11,364 bases of DNA from Bacteroidales bacterium. Lineage in GTDB: Bacteria > Bacteroidota > Bacteroidia > Bacteroidales > UBA932. The stretch is taken from assembly GCA_018433265.1 (NCBI GenBank), contig JAHDRO010000347.1, forward strand, positions 1-11,364, written 5' to 3'. Shown piece by piece: positions 1 to 7,335 of the stretch (the first letter of the stretch is position 1; each line of letters starts with the position of its first letter). A program made the position numbers and the translations under genes. Under the pieces are notes generated by a model. It was not told the DNA's origin, did not search any database, and was given only the letters and a program-made list of their open reading frames with translations.

Positions 1-2403
1 CTCGTTATTAAAATTGACAAGATTAATTTCAGGAAAGAGATAAAAAAAGGCAAGAATCCTCAGATGTTTAACAATATGGAATCAGCTGTTTTCTTTGTTA
101 AAGATACTCTTTTTACAATTAATGGACATGAAGGCACAATTCAAAAAATTGGAATAACAAAGAGTGCCTCGGTCAATGACAAATCCCCTTTTTTCACATA
201 TAAGAGGGGAAAAACTTTGTTCATTAGCAATGTTAAAAACGGCTCAACAGATTCAATTAATAATGTCGGAACATCGATATTCATAAATCCAGAGACATTG
301 ACTGCCACAGTCAATGAAGGCAAAAGCAATATTATACTGATAATCAGACTTGGAAATAAAAAGGGTATTGACACAACACAAATCTATAAGACTGATAAAT
401 TTATTACTGATGTATCCTCTAATAAAAATGGCGACAAACTTATTTTTTTTACATGCATCGATTCTCTGTTGAAATCACCTGAAGTGACAATGATAAAGAT
501 CAAAGAGAGAAGTGCCAATAAAATTAACCTCAATGAAAGTCTGTTGCCTGAAGGTATGCAATTCAATATCAAGAAAGGCATAGTCTTTTCTCAAGATGAC
601 AGTTATCTAAAATTCGAAATCGAACCTGTAAAAGCGAACCACGACAAATCTAATGAGAAAGTCAGCAAGCCTCCATTTGATCTTGAACTCTGGAGATGGA
701 ATGATACTTTGATCCCTTTACAGCAAAAGAGAGGGCCTAAAGCTTTTGAAAAAAGTATGAAATGTGCATTTTATCCTGAAACAAACAAATTTGTACAACT
801 TTCCACAGGCAAAGGTGTCTATCTACAGATAGATGATAATTCTCCATACGGCATTGAATTTAACGAACGTCCTTACCTTTATCGTTCCAACTGGGAAGAT
901 CCTACCCCGAGAGATATAATATGCATTGATGTTAAAACGGGAGAGAGAAAGATACTGCTAAAGGAATTTAAAGGCTCTATCGCCGTATCACCCAGAACAC
1001 CTCATCTATTTATTTTTGAACCGGAAAATGGGGAATGGTCAATAATAGATACTAAAAGTGGTGCAAAAACTCTTATTTCAGACCTGATTGACTATCCGCT
1101 GCAAGATGAAGAGTTTGACCGCCCTCAGCCAGCAGGCAGTTACGGTCAGGCAGGAGTTTCAAGAGACAATCAATATTTTCTTGTTTACGACAAGTATGAT
1201 GTTTGGGCACTACCAACTTCTGGTATTGGAGAGCCTCTCTGCATAACTAACGGATATGGAAGAAAACATAATATTCGCTTCAGAATACTCAAAATTGAAA
1301 GTGACAGTGATCAAAATAAAAATCGAGGGGTGAACTTAAAAGAGACAATCTTTCTCGAATCACTCAATCTAAACAACATGTATTCTGGATATTACAAGGT
1401 GGCTCCTGGAAAAGATCCTGTCAAGCTTATAGAAGATGCTTGTAAATTTTCTTTCTACAAGAAATTGGGTAAAGACAACTATATCTTCAAGAAAGAAAGC
1501 TTTGATGAAGCACCTGACTTCTGGCTTAGCAGTAAAGATTTTCAACCTGTAAGAAGACTTACTGACCTTAATGAACAGATCTGCGGATATTCTATTGGAA
1601 AATCAAAAGTAATAACATGGAGTGATGGCTCAGGAAAAGAACAAAAAGGGGTTCTTTATACTCCTGCAGATTATGATTCATCAAAACAATATCCTGTAAT
1701 AGTCTATTTCTATGAAACAATGACGGAAAACACTTTCCTGTTTTATCATCCTCTTCCTACAGAATCCACAATCAATCCAATTCTATTCGTTAGCCGAGGG
1801 TATGTGGTCTTCATGCCCGATATTCATTATGAGATAGGATGGCCTGGAAAAAGCTGCGTAAATACAGTGGTAAGTGGCACAGAATACCTAATAAAAGAGG
1901 GCATTGCAGATCCAGAAAGAATAGGAGTCCAGGGACATAGCTGGGGAGGCTATCAAGTAGCATTTCTCATAACTCAGTCAGATATATTCAAGTGTGCATG
2001 TTCTGAGGCAGCAGTTACAAACATGACATCTGCATATACTGGAATAAGATATGGTGCAGGTTCACCCAGAATGTTCATGTATGAATGTTCTCAAAGTAGA
2101 ATTGGAGGTAATCTTTGGGAAAAACAGAATAACTATATATTGAATTCTCCAACTTTCTTTCTGAACAGAGTAACCACTCCTTTGCTTTCAAGGCACTGTG
2201 ATGCAGATGAAGCTGTACCATACTCTCAAGGTTTGGAATTATTCCTGGGGCTCAGAAGGCTCGGCAAAGAGGTTTGGATGTTCAATTACGAAGGCGTAGG
2301 ACACAATATCAAGCCATGGGAAGTCAAAAAAGACTGGACTAAAAGAATGGATGAATATTTTGACTATTACTTGATGGACAAAGAAAAACCATCCTGGATG
2401 TAA
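1..2403 (+). CDS. S9 family (prolyl oligopeptidase-type) serine peptidase, 5' end outside window
   Basis: The reading frame is open from base 1 with no stop, so the first ATG inside the window (base 64) is very probably internal and the gene begins upstream. 800 codons are visible. Residues of about 1-540 look like the repeated beta-strand pattern of an S9 beta-propeller. About 550-800 form the alpha/beta-hydrolase domain, opening with a typical LYTPADYD...YPVIVYFYE stretch. Counting from base 1, the nucleophile is Ser647 in GHSWGG, the acid is most likely Asp736 in HCDADEAVP, and the base is His768 in GVGHNI. All three triad residues are present, so it should be active. The usual Gly of the HGxxD motif is Cys here. 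Family members cleave peptides after proline or related residues; in Bacteroidetes they are often periplasmic, but the signal-peptide region is not visible. Its stop lies 2 bases from the stop of the convergent gene. The exact S9 subfamily and substrate cannot be told. Confidence 0.9.
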   Translation, partial: LVIKIDKINFRKEIKKGKNPQMFNNMESAVFFVKDTLFTINGHEGTIQKIGITKSASVNDKSPFFTYKRGKTLFISNVKNGSTDSINNVGTSIFINPETLTATVNEGKSNIILIIRLGNKKGIDTTQIYKTDKFITDVSSNKNGDKLIFFTCIDSLLKSPEVTMIKIKERSANKINLNESLLPEGMQFNIKKGIVFSQDDSYLKFEIEPVKANHDKSNEKVSKPPFDLELWRWNDTLIPLQQKRGPKAFEKSMKCAFYPETNKFVQLSTGKGVYLQIDDNSPYGIEFNERPYLYRSNWEDPTPRDIICIDVKTGERKILLKEFKGSIAVSPRTPHLFIFEPENGEWSIIDTKSGAKTLISDLIDYPLQDEEFDRPQPAGSYGQAGVSRDNQYFLVYDKYDVWALPTSGIGEPLCITNGYGRKHNIRFRILKIESDSDQNKNRGVNLKETIFLESLNLNNMYSGYYKVAPGKDPVKLIEDACKFSFYKKLGKDNYIFKKESFDEAPDFWLSSKDFQPVRRLTDLNEQICGYSIGKSKVITWSDGSGKEQKGVLYTPADYDSSKQYPVIVYFYETMTENTFLFYHPLPTESTINPILFVSRGYVVFMPDIHYEIGWPGKSCVNTVVSGTEYLIKEGIADPERIGVQGHSWGGYQVAFLITQSDIFKCACSEAAVTNMTSAYTGIRYGAGSPRMFMYECSQSRIGGNLWEKQNNYILNSPTFFLNRVTTPLLSRHCDADEAVPYSQGLELFLGLRRLGKEVWMFNYEGVGHNIKPWEVKKDWTKRMDEYFDYYLMDKEKPSWM

Positions 2404-2405
2404 AA

Positions 2406-3947
2406 TTAATTTCCAATATCGAAATTATACTTTCTAATCAGCTCCTTTAACGACTTTTCCGGTAATAGAGTATTAAAGTTTCCCCAGAAGGCTTCATCAT
2501 AACTATATGACACTTCTGAGAGAAAATTTTTGTTTGAAACTATTTCTTCGTTTGCAAATCGCTTGACTTCTGATGTATTAGTTTCGCAGTTTGCCATTTC
2601 AAACCAGACATGTTCATTTGAACTAAATAGACTGCCTCTCTTTTTCATTTTAAGGGTCAGGTCTGCTCTTACGTGATTAAGATAGTATTTGCCATCGACT
2701 GGCACATAGGAAACTTCATAAATGGCACTTTGAGGTATAGCTTTAATATGACGACTCTGCTTCAAAACAAGTATATCCGCTGCATCTTCAACATAGAGAG
2801 GATTGATTTGGAAAGTTGCCTTGAGAAGAGCATAGTTTTCTGCATCAATGTAAAGTTTACCCATAAAAAGAGGATCTTTTATTTCTTCTTTTTGTTCAAA
2901 GAAAAAAACGAGCACTCTTCTCTCATCAAGCACTGTTATGTCAGTATGTGAGTAATTATAGTAATTGTAATACTGAGGATCCAGAAAATCAGGCAGATTT
3001 TTTATAATATCGAGCATTTGACATGAATAAATGCTCGATTTAAGTCGCACAATAAGTGAATCATTATAATTGGGAGTTCCAAGACGCCTCATTTTTAATA
3101 TCTTGACCTGTTCACTCGCCAATGTGCTATGAATACCTGTTTTATATATTTTTAAAACTGCTTCGGTAAGATTAAATCCGTGCCTATTTTCTATACCCTC
3201 TCTAAAAAATGAGGTTAAATAGGCTGTCTCGCTATTATAATTATCCTGTCTGCGTTTTAACATCTCTCTCAATACCTTCTTTGGATCTACCATTCTTACC
3301 ACTATCTCCTGAAGAGGTATGATCTTCTGATCAAGATATATGTCTATATTCTTACCGGCAATTACATCAGCACTTATCATTCTGTTGAGATAACCAATAT
3401 GTGAGATTCTAATAACCGAGGATTGAAGGGAATCAGGAAGTTTAAGCATAAAGTTGCCATCTTGGTTGGAAACAGTTGTTTTTTTCCCACAAGCTACATC
3501 GATTGTACCATAAACTACAGGCTCTCCAGTTATTCTGTCAAGCAGCCTCCCCTTAACAATAAAAACAGAATCGGCTGAAGATTTTAATTTCAATTCAGAT
3601 GTAATTTCTGTATTACCCTTTGAAATAAAAAGGAGCAAATATTTATCCTGCAACTTAACATCAACATTATTACCAGTTATTTCTCTTATTAAATCCTTGA
3701 GTTTATAATCACCTGGATTGATTCTTACTTTCCGGTCATTATTTATCAACTCGCTGTCATATACAAAGTAGTATCCTGTAATATCTGACAATCTGTTGAT
3801 CATCTGATATACTGTCCCTTTTTTAAGATCAAACCTGATCATCTGTTCTCCTGGATCATAATTAACCAGCTCCTGAGACCAAACCAAAGGAGAGGTCGCG
3901 ACAATAATACCTATTGTCAACAAAGCACAGATAAACAATCTATTCAT
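2406..3947 (-). CDS. Exported STN-domain plus carboxypeptidase-regulatory-like protein, no TonB-receptor barrel
   Basis: 513 residues. Residues 1-24 form a hydrophobic signal peptide ending near WSQ. About 36-108 is an STN (secretin/TonB short N-terminal) domain, with the typical FDLKKGTVYQMINRLSDITG opening and a DLIREITG segment. About 127-215 is a CarboxypepD_reg-like beta-sandwich with GEPVVYGTIDV, SNQDGNFMLKLP and ISHIGY. The remaining ~290 residues, from DPKKVLREML onward, match the C-terminal region of the protein at 5384-6658 (shared landmarks EAxxxIxKT, NDxLxVxL, GKxYIDxE, LFSxN, FW...PExSL). No TonB plug or outer-membrane barrel follows. The start overlaps the end of the FecR gene by 8 bases, implying coupled translation. 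In FecA-type systems the STN domain passes an outer-membrane signal to FecR; here the STN domain probably contacts FecR from a soluble or lipid-free periplasmic protein. That role is inferred from domain and context. The function of the C-terminal region is unknown. Confidence 0.85.
   Translation of the reverse strand: MNRLFICALLTIGIIVATSPLVWSQELVNYDPGEQMIRFDLKKGTVYQMINRLSDITGYYFVYDSELINNDRKVRINPGDYKLKDLIREITGNNVDVKLQDKYLLLFISKGNTEITSELKLKSSADSVFIVKGRLLDRITGEPVVYGTIDVACGKKTTVSNQDGNFMLKLPDSLQSSVIRISHIGYLNRMISADVIAGKNIDIYLDQKIIPLQEIVVRMVDPKKVLREMLKRRQDNYNSETAYLTSFFREGIENRHGFNLTEAVLKIYKTGIHSTLASEQVKILKMRRLGTPNYNDSLIVRLKSSIYSCQMLDIIKNLPDFLDPQYYNYYNYSHTDITVLDERRVLVFFFEQKEEIKDPLFMGKLYIDAENYALLKATFQINPLYVEDAADILVLKQSRHIKAIPQSAIYEVSYVPVDGKYYLNHVRADLTLKMKKRGSLFSSNEHVWFEMANCETNTSEVKRFANEEIVSNKNFLSEVSYSYDEAFWGNFNTLLPEKSLKELIRKYNFDIGN
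3009..3039. repeat. Perfect 11-bp inverted repeat inside the STN-protein gene
   Basis: Bases 3009-3019 (ATCGAGCATTT) are the exact reverse complement of 3029-3039 (AAATGCTCGAT), separated by 9 bases. Transcribed from the minus strand this forms an 11-bp stem with a 9-base loop within the C-terminal coding region. No uridine run follows on either strand, so it does not look like an intrinsic terminator. Confidence 0.6.
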
Positions 3948-4791
3948 AGATTACAATAACATCTCCTCTTATCTCATAATTAAGATCAAGTGCAAAACAA
4001 ATCATTTGAGCAATTGATTCAGTGGATCTGTCAATAAATGTAGCAGTCAGACTGCGCTCAGGCAATTTTTCATCATCTGCAAGAGTCAAAGTTAAGTCCC
4101 CGCTTTTTTTCATTTTATTTACAACCTTTACTACATCTCTCAACTTTTCATCTTTGAAATGTATTCTTTCAGAATAAACTGCAAATTTAGATAAGTCCAA
4201 TGTGGGAACTATCCGTAAAGAGTGTCTCTCAACAAAGGCTGTCTCACCTGCAACAACCTTCTGGTTAGTGCCATTTTCTTTAAGTGTAATTTTGACAATA
4301 CCGCTCCTGACAGAGAGTGATGGACATGAATGATTCTCCGTCTCTACACTGAAAGAGGTTCCAAGTACTTTGATTTCAACCATACCGGCATCTACAATAA
4401 AAGGTGTTTCTGTATTTCTGACAACTTCGAAAAAAGCATTCCCTCTCAGATAGATCTTCCTGACTTTTCCGAACTTGGCAGGAAAGGTAATTTCAGAACC
4501 ATTTTCAAGGAACACTATTGAACCATCTTCAAGAGTTTTAACCAGAGTAGAATTGTCATTGTTGCTGTATGAAAGCATTTTTCCAACATTATTATACCGG
4601 TCTATGCCCAAATATACGGATACTAAAACCACAATCATCCCAATTAAAGCCCAACGTAGTGTTATGTTGTGCAACATCTTCCCTCTCCTTCCTTTAGAAT
4701 TTTCAGTATATAACAAACCCTCGTTATTAAGACGATCATACAATTTGCTCCACGCAAGGTTTGTCATTTCACTGTTCTTTTTTGAATTCAT
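3940..4791 (-). CDS. FecR family anti-sigma factor (inner-membrane sigma regulator)
   Basis: 283 residues from the ATG at 4791. A TTG at 4800, overlapping the sigma-factor stop, would add three residues but is less likely than the ATG. Residues ~1-40 are the short cytoplasmic region (TNLAWSKLYDRL) expected to hold the sigma factor. A basic stretch (KGRRGK) precedes one membrane helix at about 46-62. Residues ~75-172 form the periplasmic FecR domain, with typical LEDGSIVFLENGSEITFP, LRGNAFFEV and VEIKVLGTSFSV segments. Residues ~210-283 form the DUF4974 C-terminal domain, which resembles the STN fold and is where such proteins receive the signal from their outer partner. It follows the sigma gene by five bases and overlaps the STN-protein gene by eight, so sigma factor, anti-sigma factor and presumed signal donor are translationally linked. 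The inducing signal is unknown. Confidence 0.92.
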   Translation of the reverse strand: MNSKKNSEMTNLAWSKLYDRLNNEGLLYTENSKGRRGKMLHNITLRWALIGMIVVLVSVYLGIDRYNNVGKMLSYSNNDNSTLVKTLEDGSIVFLENGSEITFPAKFGKVRKIYLRGNAFFEVVRNTETPFIVDAGMVEIKVLGTSFSVETENHSCPSLSVRSGIVKITLKENGTNQKVVAGETAFVERHSLRIVPTLDLSKFAVYSERIHFKDEKLRDVVKVVNKMKKSGDLTLTLADDEKLPERSLTATFIDRSTESIAQMICFALDLNYEIRGDVIVIYE

Positions 4792-4796
4792 GATGT

Positions 4797-5336
4797 TCAA
4801 TCATTATATTTTTTTACCTCTCTTCGTAATGTTTTTAAAGCCTTACCAATCTCTGCCTCAATAGTTTTAATAGAAAGTGAAAGTTTTTCTGCAATTTCGG
4901 AGTAGCTCATTTTATCAAAACGGTGCATTCTGAAAATTTGCGCTCTACGTATCGGCATCATCTCCATACTCTTTAAAATAACATTTTCAAGATCTTTCAA
5001 CTCCATATTACTCTCTCCATCTTCACCGGTGTTCATTTCAACTTCCGAAGAACTCTTGAACTGCATATTGAAACATTTACTGTGAAGATATTGAATTGAC
5101 CTGTTTTTCACCGATTTATACAAATAACCTTTTAGTGAACTCATTATTTGAAGTTTATCCCTCTCTTTCCAGATATAATAAAACAACTCCTGAATTATCT
5201 CTTCTGATATCTCTTTACTGCCGGTAATACTTATCGAATAGTAGAGAAGGGACATATAGCTTGATTTGAAGAGCTGTTCAAAAGCAGCTATATCCCCCTC
5301 CTTAATTCTCTTAACCAGCAAAAGATCCTGGAGCAT
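4797..5336 (-). CDS. ECF RNA polymerase sigma-70 factor, Bacteroides type
   Basis: 179 residues, a normal length for an extracytoplasmic-function sigma factor. Region 2 spans about residues 10-75 (GDIAAFEQLFKSSYMSLLYYS, then EEIIQELFYYIWKERDKL) and binds core polymerase and the -10 element. Region 4 spans about 120-175; its helix-turn-helix is in YSEIAEKLSLSIKTIEAEIGKAL and would read the -35 element. Regions 1.1 and 3 are absent, as expected. FecR directly follows and is the likely anti-sigma partner, releasing the factor when the periplasmic signal arrives. The ATG lies 25 bases after a TATATTTG box, so the gene may have its own promoter as well as readthrough from the gene ending at 5384. 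Its target promoters cannot be determined here; self-activation of this block, and control of the paralogous exported protein upstream, are reasonable expectations. Confidence 0.95.
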   Translation of the reverse strand: MLQDLLLVKRIKEGDIAAFEQLFKSSYMSLLYYSISITGSKEISEEIIQELFYYIWKERDKLQIMSSLKGYLYKSVKNRSIQYLHSKCFNMQFKSSSEVEMNTGEDGESNMELKDLENVILKSMEMMPIRRAQIFRMHRFDKMSYSEIAEKLSLSIKTIEAEIGKALKTLRREVKKYND

Positions 5337-5347
5337 ATTGAAAAATA

Positions 5348-5361
5348 AATAAATATTTATT
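5348..5361. repeat. 14-bp perfect palindrome in sigma-gene leader
   Basis: AATAAATATTTATT at 5348-5361 is its own reverse complement. It sits between the TATATTTG box (5362-5369, minus strand) and the sigma-factor ATG, over the expected transcription start. It could be an operator, but the stretch is almost pure A/T, so chance is a serious alternative. Confidence 0.35.
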
Positions 5362-5369
5362 CAAATATA
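5362..5369 (-). promoter_or_regulatory. Candidate -7 promoter box for the ECF sigma gene
   Basis: On the minus strand these bases read TATATTTG, an exact match to the Bacteroidetes housekeeping -7 consensus TAnnTTTG. It lies in the 47-base gap between the stop codon at 5384 and the sigma start at 5336, giving a leader of about 20 bases. No clear TTTG is seen at the -33 distance, where the sequence is the end of the upstream gene, so this is a half-supported promoter. Confidence 0.4.
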
Positions 5370-5383
5370 GGAAAAGGATGTGG

Positions 5384-6658
5384 TTATTTTTTATTAATCG
5401 TTTTTCTAAGTTTATTGACCGCATTTTCAAGAGATTGCTCAGGTTCAATAATGTTATAATCTTCCCAGAAATTCTCATCATAGAAGTCATCTACCTTGTC
5501 AGAGAGAGAGTAGTTATCGTTAAAGGCATATTTCTTTGTAAATTTAAGTGGTATATCATTAGACACCTTAGTTATAACTGTTTCTGCAACTATTGCATAA
5601 TTTGTAGAGAAAAGCTTCTTCTTCCAGTCACACTTAAATTGTATTTCGCTTTTAACATAGTTAAGATAGCTTTTGTCTCCCAGTCTCTTGTATGTTACCA
5701 GATACGAAACCTCCTCTGGCTTAAATCTCAGGCTAAAAGGTTTTTTCTTGAGAATCATCTGTGTTACCTTGTTACGGTCATCCATGCTCAGGCTGAATTC
5801 AATCCTTGAAAATGTAAGCGATTCTCTATCAATGTAATATTTGCCGTAATAAAGTGGATATGGCAGCACAACCTGCGGGGCAAAACTTACAACATAATTT
5901 TGTCTATCATCAATCATAACCGGCATTTCCATTTTATAAGTATAATCTCCCAGAGAAGCAGGATTTAACATTAAGTCGGGATTTTTGACAACATCTAAAT
6001 AGATTGATAGATTAGGACCTCCAAGAAGTTTTACTACTAGTGTATCATTTGCCTTGGGAGATACAATTCTTCTTCCTTTATATACCTGTACTCGGTCTCC
6101 TTCATAATTATCAGTATATTTTGTCTTAAATATCTCAACTATGGCCTCGGCCACATTTACATAAGTGCTTCTTTTCCTGACAGTTTCTCTGTAAAATCCG
6201 GAAAGAAGGTTTTCCTGATTGCTGAAATTATCTCCTATTCTGCTGATTGCCTCACGTATAATCATTTCAGGGTCCATTCCAAGAATAGTTATCTCCGTCA
6301 GAACATTATCCCTTGGCGAAAGATAAACAACGAGGTTATCAATATTTACACCCTTTACGGCTATCACCTCTGATGAATATCCTATACGAGATACTTCAAT
6401 AGTTTTGGCATTAAGTTCGTTTTTTATCTTAATCGAAAATTCGCCATCCATGTTGGAAACTGTCCCAATATTAGTACCGCTCACAAATATGTTGGCATAC
6501 TCGAGAGTTTTATTAGTCGTCTTGTCTTTAACAACACCCTTCACTGTGTAAAATCCCTTTTCAGCCTGAGACAATGCAGGTGTAACTGTCAATATTGGCA
6601 GTAAGAGGGAAAGAAGAGTAGCTAAAATTTTAATTCTCTTTTTCATATCAATTTGCAT
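5384..6658 (-). CDS. Exported carboxypeptidase-regulatory-like domain protein, paralogue of the STN protein
   Basis: 424 residues in the longest form. A second ATG at 6646 gives MKKRIKI as N-terminus, a cleaner signal-peptide n-region, and may be the true start. A hydrophobic segment follows, with a likely signal-peptidase I site near PALSQ (about residue 30). Residues ~38-123 are a CarboxypepD_reg-like beta-sandwich (VKGVVKDKTTNKTLEYANIF, SNMDGEFSIKI, SRIGY). The rest, from DPEMIIREAI, is alignable by eye over its whole length with the C-terminal part of the protein encoded at 2406-3947. The STN domain is missing. No catalytic motif, barrel or lipobox is visible. It stands 47 bases upstream of the sigma gene on the same strand and so may be the first gene of a four-gene operon. 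A periplasmic or outer-membrane-associated role is inferred from the signal peptide; the biochemical function is unknown. Confidence 0.85.
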   Translation of the reverse strand: MQIDMKKRIKILATLLSLLLPILTVTPALSQAEKGFYTVKGVVKDKTTNKTLEYANIFVSGTNIGTVSNMDGEFSIKIKNELNAKTIEVSRIGYSSEVIAVKGVNIDNLVVYLSPRDNVLTEITILGMDPEMIIREAISRIGDNFSNQENLLSGFYRETVRKRSTYVNVAEAIVEIFKTKYTDNYEGDRVQVYKGRRIVSPKANDTLVVKLLGGPNLSIYLDVVKNPDLMLNPASLGDYTYKMEMPVMIDDRQNYVVSFAPQVVLPYPLYYGKYYIDRESLTFSRIEFSLSMDDRNKVTQMILKKKPFSLRFKPEEVSYLVTYKRLGDKSYLNYVKSEIQFKCDWKKKLFSTNYAIVAETVITKVSNDIPLKFTKKYAFNDNYSLSDKVDDFYDENFWEDYNIIEPEQSLENAVNKLRKTINKK

Positions 6659-6798
6659 TAATGTATCTATTCGGTTTACATAAATAAGACTGTCAAAAAA
6701 GGTAAAACCCTATAATTTTTTCAATTTTTCTTTGATTTTGTAATCATATTATAATTTTTGTAAATTTACTCGGGTATTTTAAACAAACACACAATTAA
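6659..6798. promoter_or_regulatory. Divergent intergenic control region
   Basis: This is the only substantial gap in the window: 140 A/T-rich bases between the outward-facing starts of the exported protein (minus) and the hydrogenase operon (plus). It must carry promoters for both sides. Towards the minus strand the best -7 candidate is TATTTATG (6679-6686, one mismatch to TAnnTTTG) without a convincing -33 partner. A TTGACA lies just upstream of it, at about 6692-6697, too close to pair with it. No long inverted repeat or riboswitch-like structure was seen. Confidence 0.5.
6731..6760 (+). promoter_or_regulatory. Candidate promoter of the hydrogenase operon
   Basis: TTTG at 6731-6734 could serve as the -33 element and AATTTTTG at 6753-6760 as a -7 element (one mismatch to TAnnTTTG), with an 18-base spacer close to the usual 19-20. 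The predicted start of transcription would fall near 6767, leaving a leader of about 30 bases before the ATG at 6799. A second TTTG at 6737-6740 is too close to serve. Confidence 0.4.
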
Positions 6799-7335
6799 AT
6801 GGACACTAATGCTGAAATTCTTGTCGATAAAAGAACTATCGACGAGATTATTTCCAGAAATGCAGGCAAACCAGGGATGCTGCTCACCTCCATGGAAGAG
6901 ATTCAGGAGGCAAATGAGTATAAATTTCTTGACCAACAGAGTATGGAACACCTCTCTTACAGAACCAAAGTGCCGCTTTCACAAATTTACAGCGTAGCAA
7001 CTTTTTACTCTTTTTTCAACCTTAAACCTCAGGGTAAGCATACTATAATTGTATGCAGAGGCACAGCCTGCCACACAAAAGGTTCCAAGGTGCTGCTTGA
7101 AGACCTTAACATTCTTCCGGGATGTAAGGATGCTTTTGATAACGGTGAGACCAGTTTCACTACTGAAGATAGACAAATAACAGTCAAAACCGTTGCCTGT
7201 TTCGGACAGTGTGCCCTTGCACCTGTAGTTGCAGTAGACGGCATGATCTACAGTAATGTTACTTCCGAAATGATTCTGAAATTATTACAAAATCTTAGAG
7301 AGGACAAAAAAGATGAGAATATCAAATTATGCTGA
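6799..7335 (+). CDS. hydC: NuoE/HydC-like thioredoxin-fold [2Fe-2S] subunit of the hydrogenase complex
   Basis: 178 residues, normal for the NuoE family. Residues ~1-75 are the N-terminal helical bundle (MEEIQEANEYKFL, VPLSQIYSVATFYSFF). Residues ~80-170 are the thioredoxin-like ferredoxin domain. Its [2Fe-2S] ligands are Cys86 and Cys91 in CRGTAC (C-x4-C), and Cys134 and Cys138 in CFGQC (C-x3-C); all four are present. In complex I and in bifurcating hydrogenases this subunit docks to the NuoF/HydB flavoprotein and accepts or relays electrons near the FMN. The gene overlaps the following NuoF-like gene by 23 bases and is followed by hydA. No other Nuo subunit is visible, so a hydrogenase or bifurcating-complex role is preferred over complex I. 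The ATG has only an A-rich leader and no Shine-Dalgarno sequence, which is ordinary for Bacteroidetes. Confidence 0.9.
   Translation: MDTNAEILVDKRTIDEIISRNAGKPGMLLTSMEEIQEANEYKFLDQQSMEHLSYRTKVPLSQIYSVATFYSFFNLKPQGKHTIIVCRGTACHTKGSKVLLEDLNILPGCKDAFDNGETSFTTEDRQITVKTVACFGQCALAPVVAVDGMIYSNVTSEMILKLLQNLREDKKDENIKLC
7297..7303 (+). promoter_or_regulatory. Shine-Dalgarno-like site for the fused flavoprotein
   Basis: AGAGAGG lies nine bases before the ATG at 7313, inside the end of the NuoE-like gene. It supports 7313 as the start and the 23-base overlap, with reinitiation by ribosomes finishing the upstream gene. Confidence 0.45.

Noticed and set aside
64..66. ATG at 64 as the true start of the S9 peptidase
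   Set aside because: The frame is open back to base 1, and no signal peptide or start context is seen at 64, so the gene most likely begins upstream of the window.
4792..4800. TTG at 4800 as the FecR start, overlapping the sigma stop
   Set aside because: It is possible, but the ATG at 4791 in the same frame is a better codon, leaves a natural five-base gap and loses only three residues.
4475..4864. 129-codon open frame on the plus strand
   Set aside because: It is antisense to the FecR and sigma-factor genes, both clearly recognisable, and has no start context of its own.
5378..5809. 143-codon open frame on the plus strand
   Set aside because: It is antisense to the exported paralogue, which has a signal peptide and a recognisable domain; the plus-strand product is a Phe/Ile-rich shadow.
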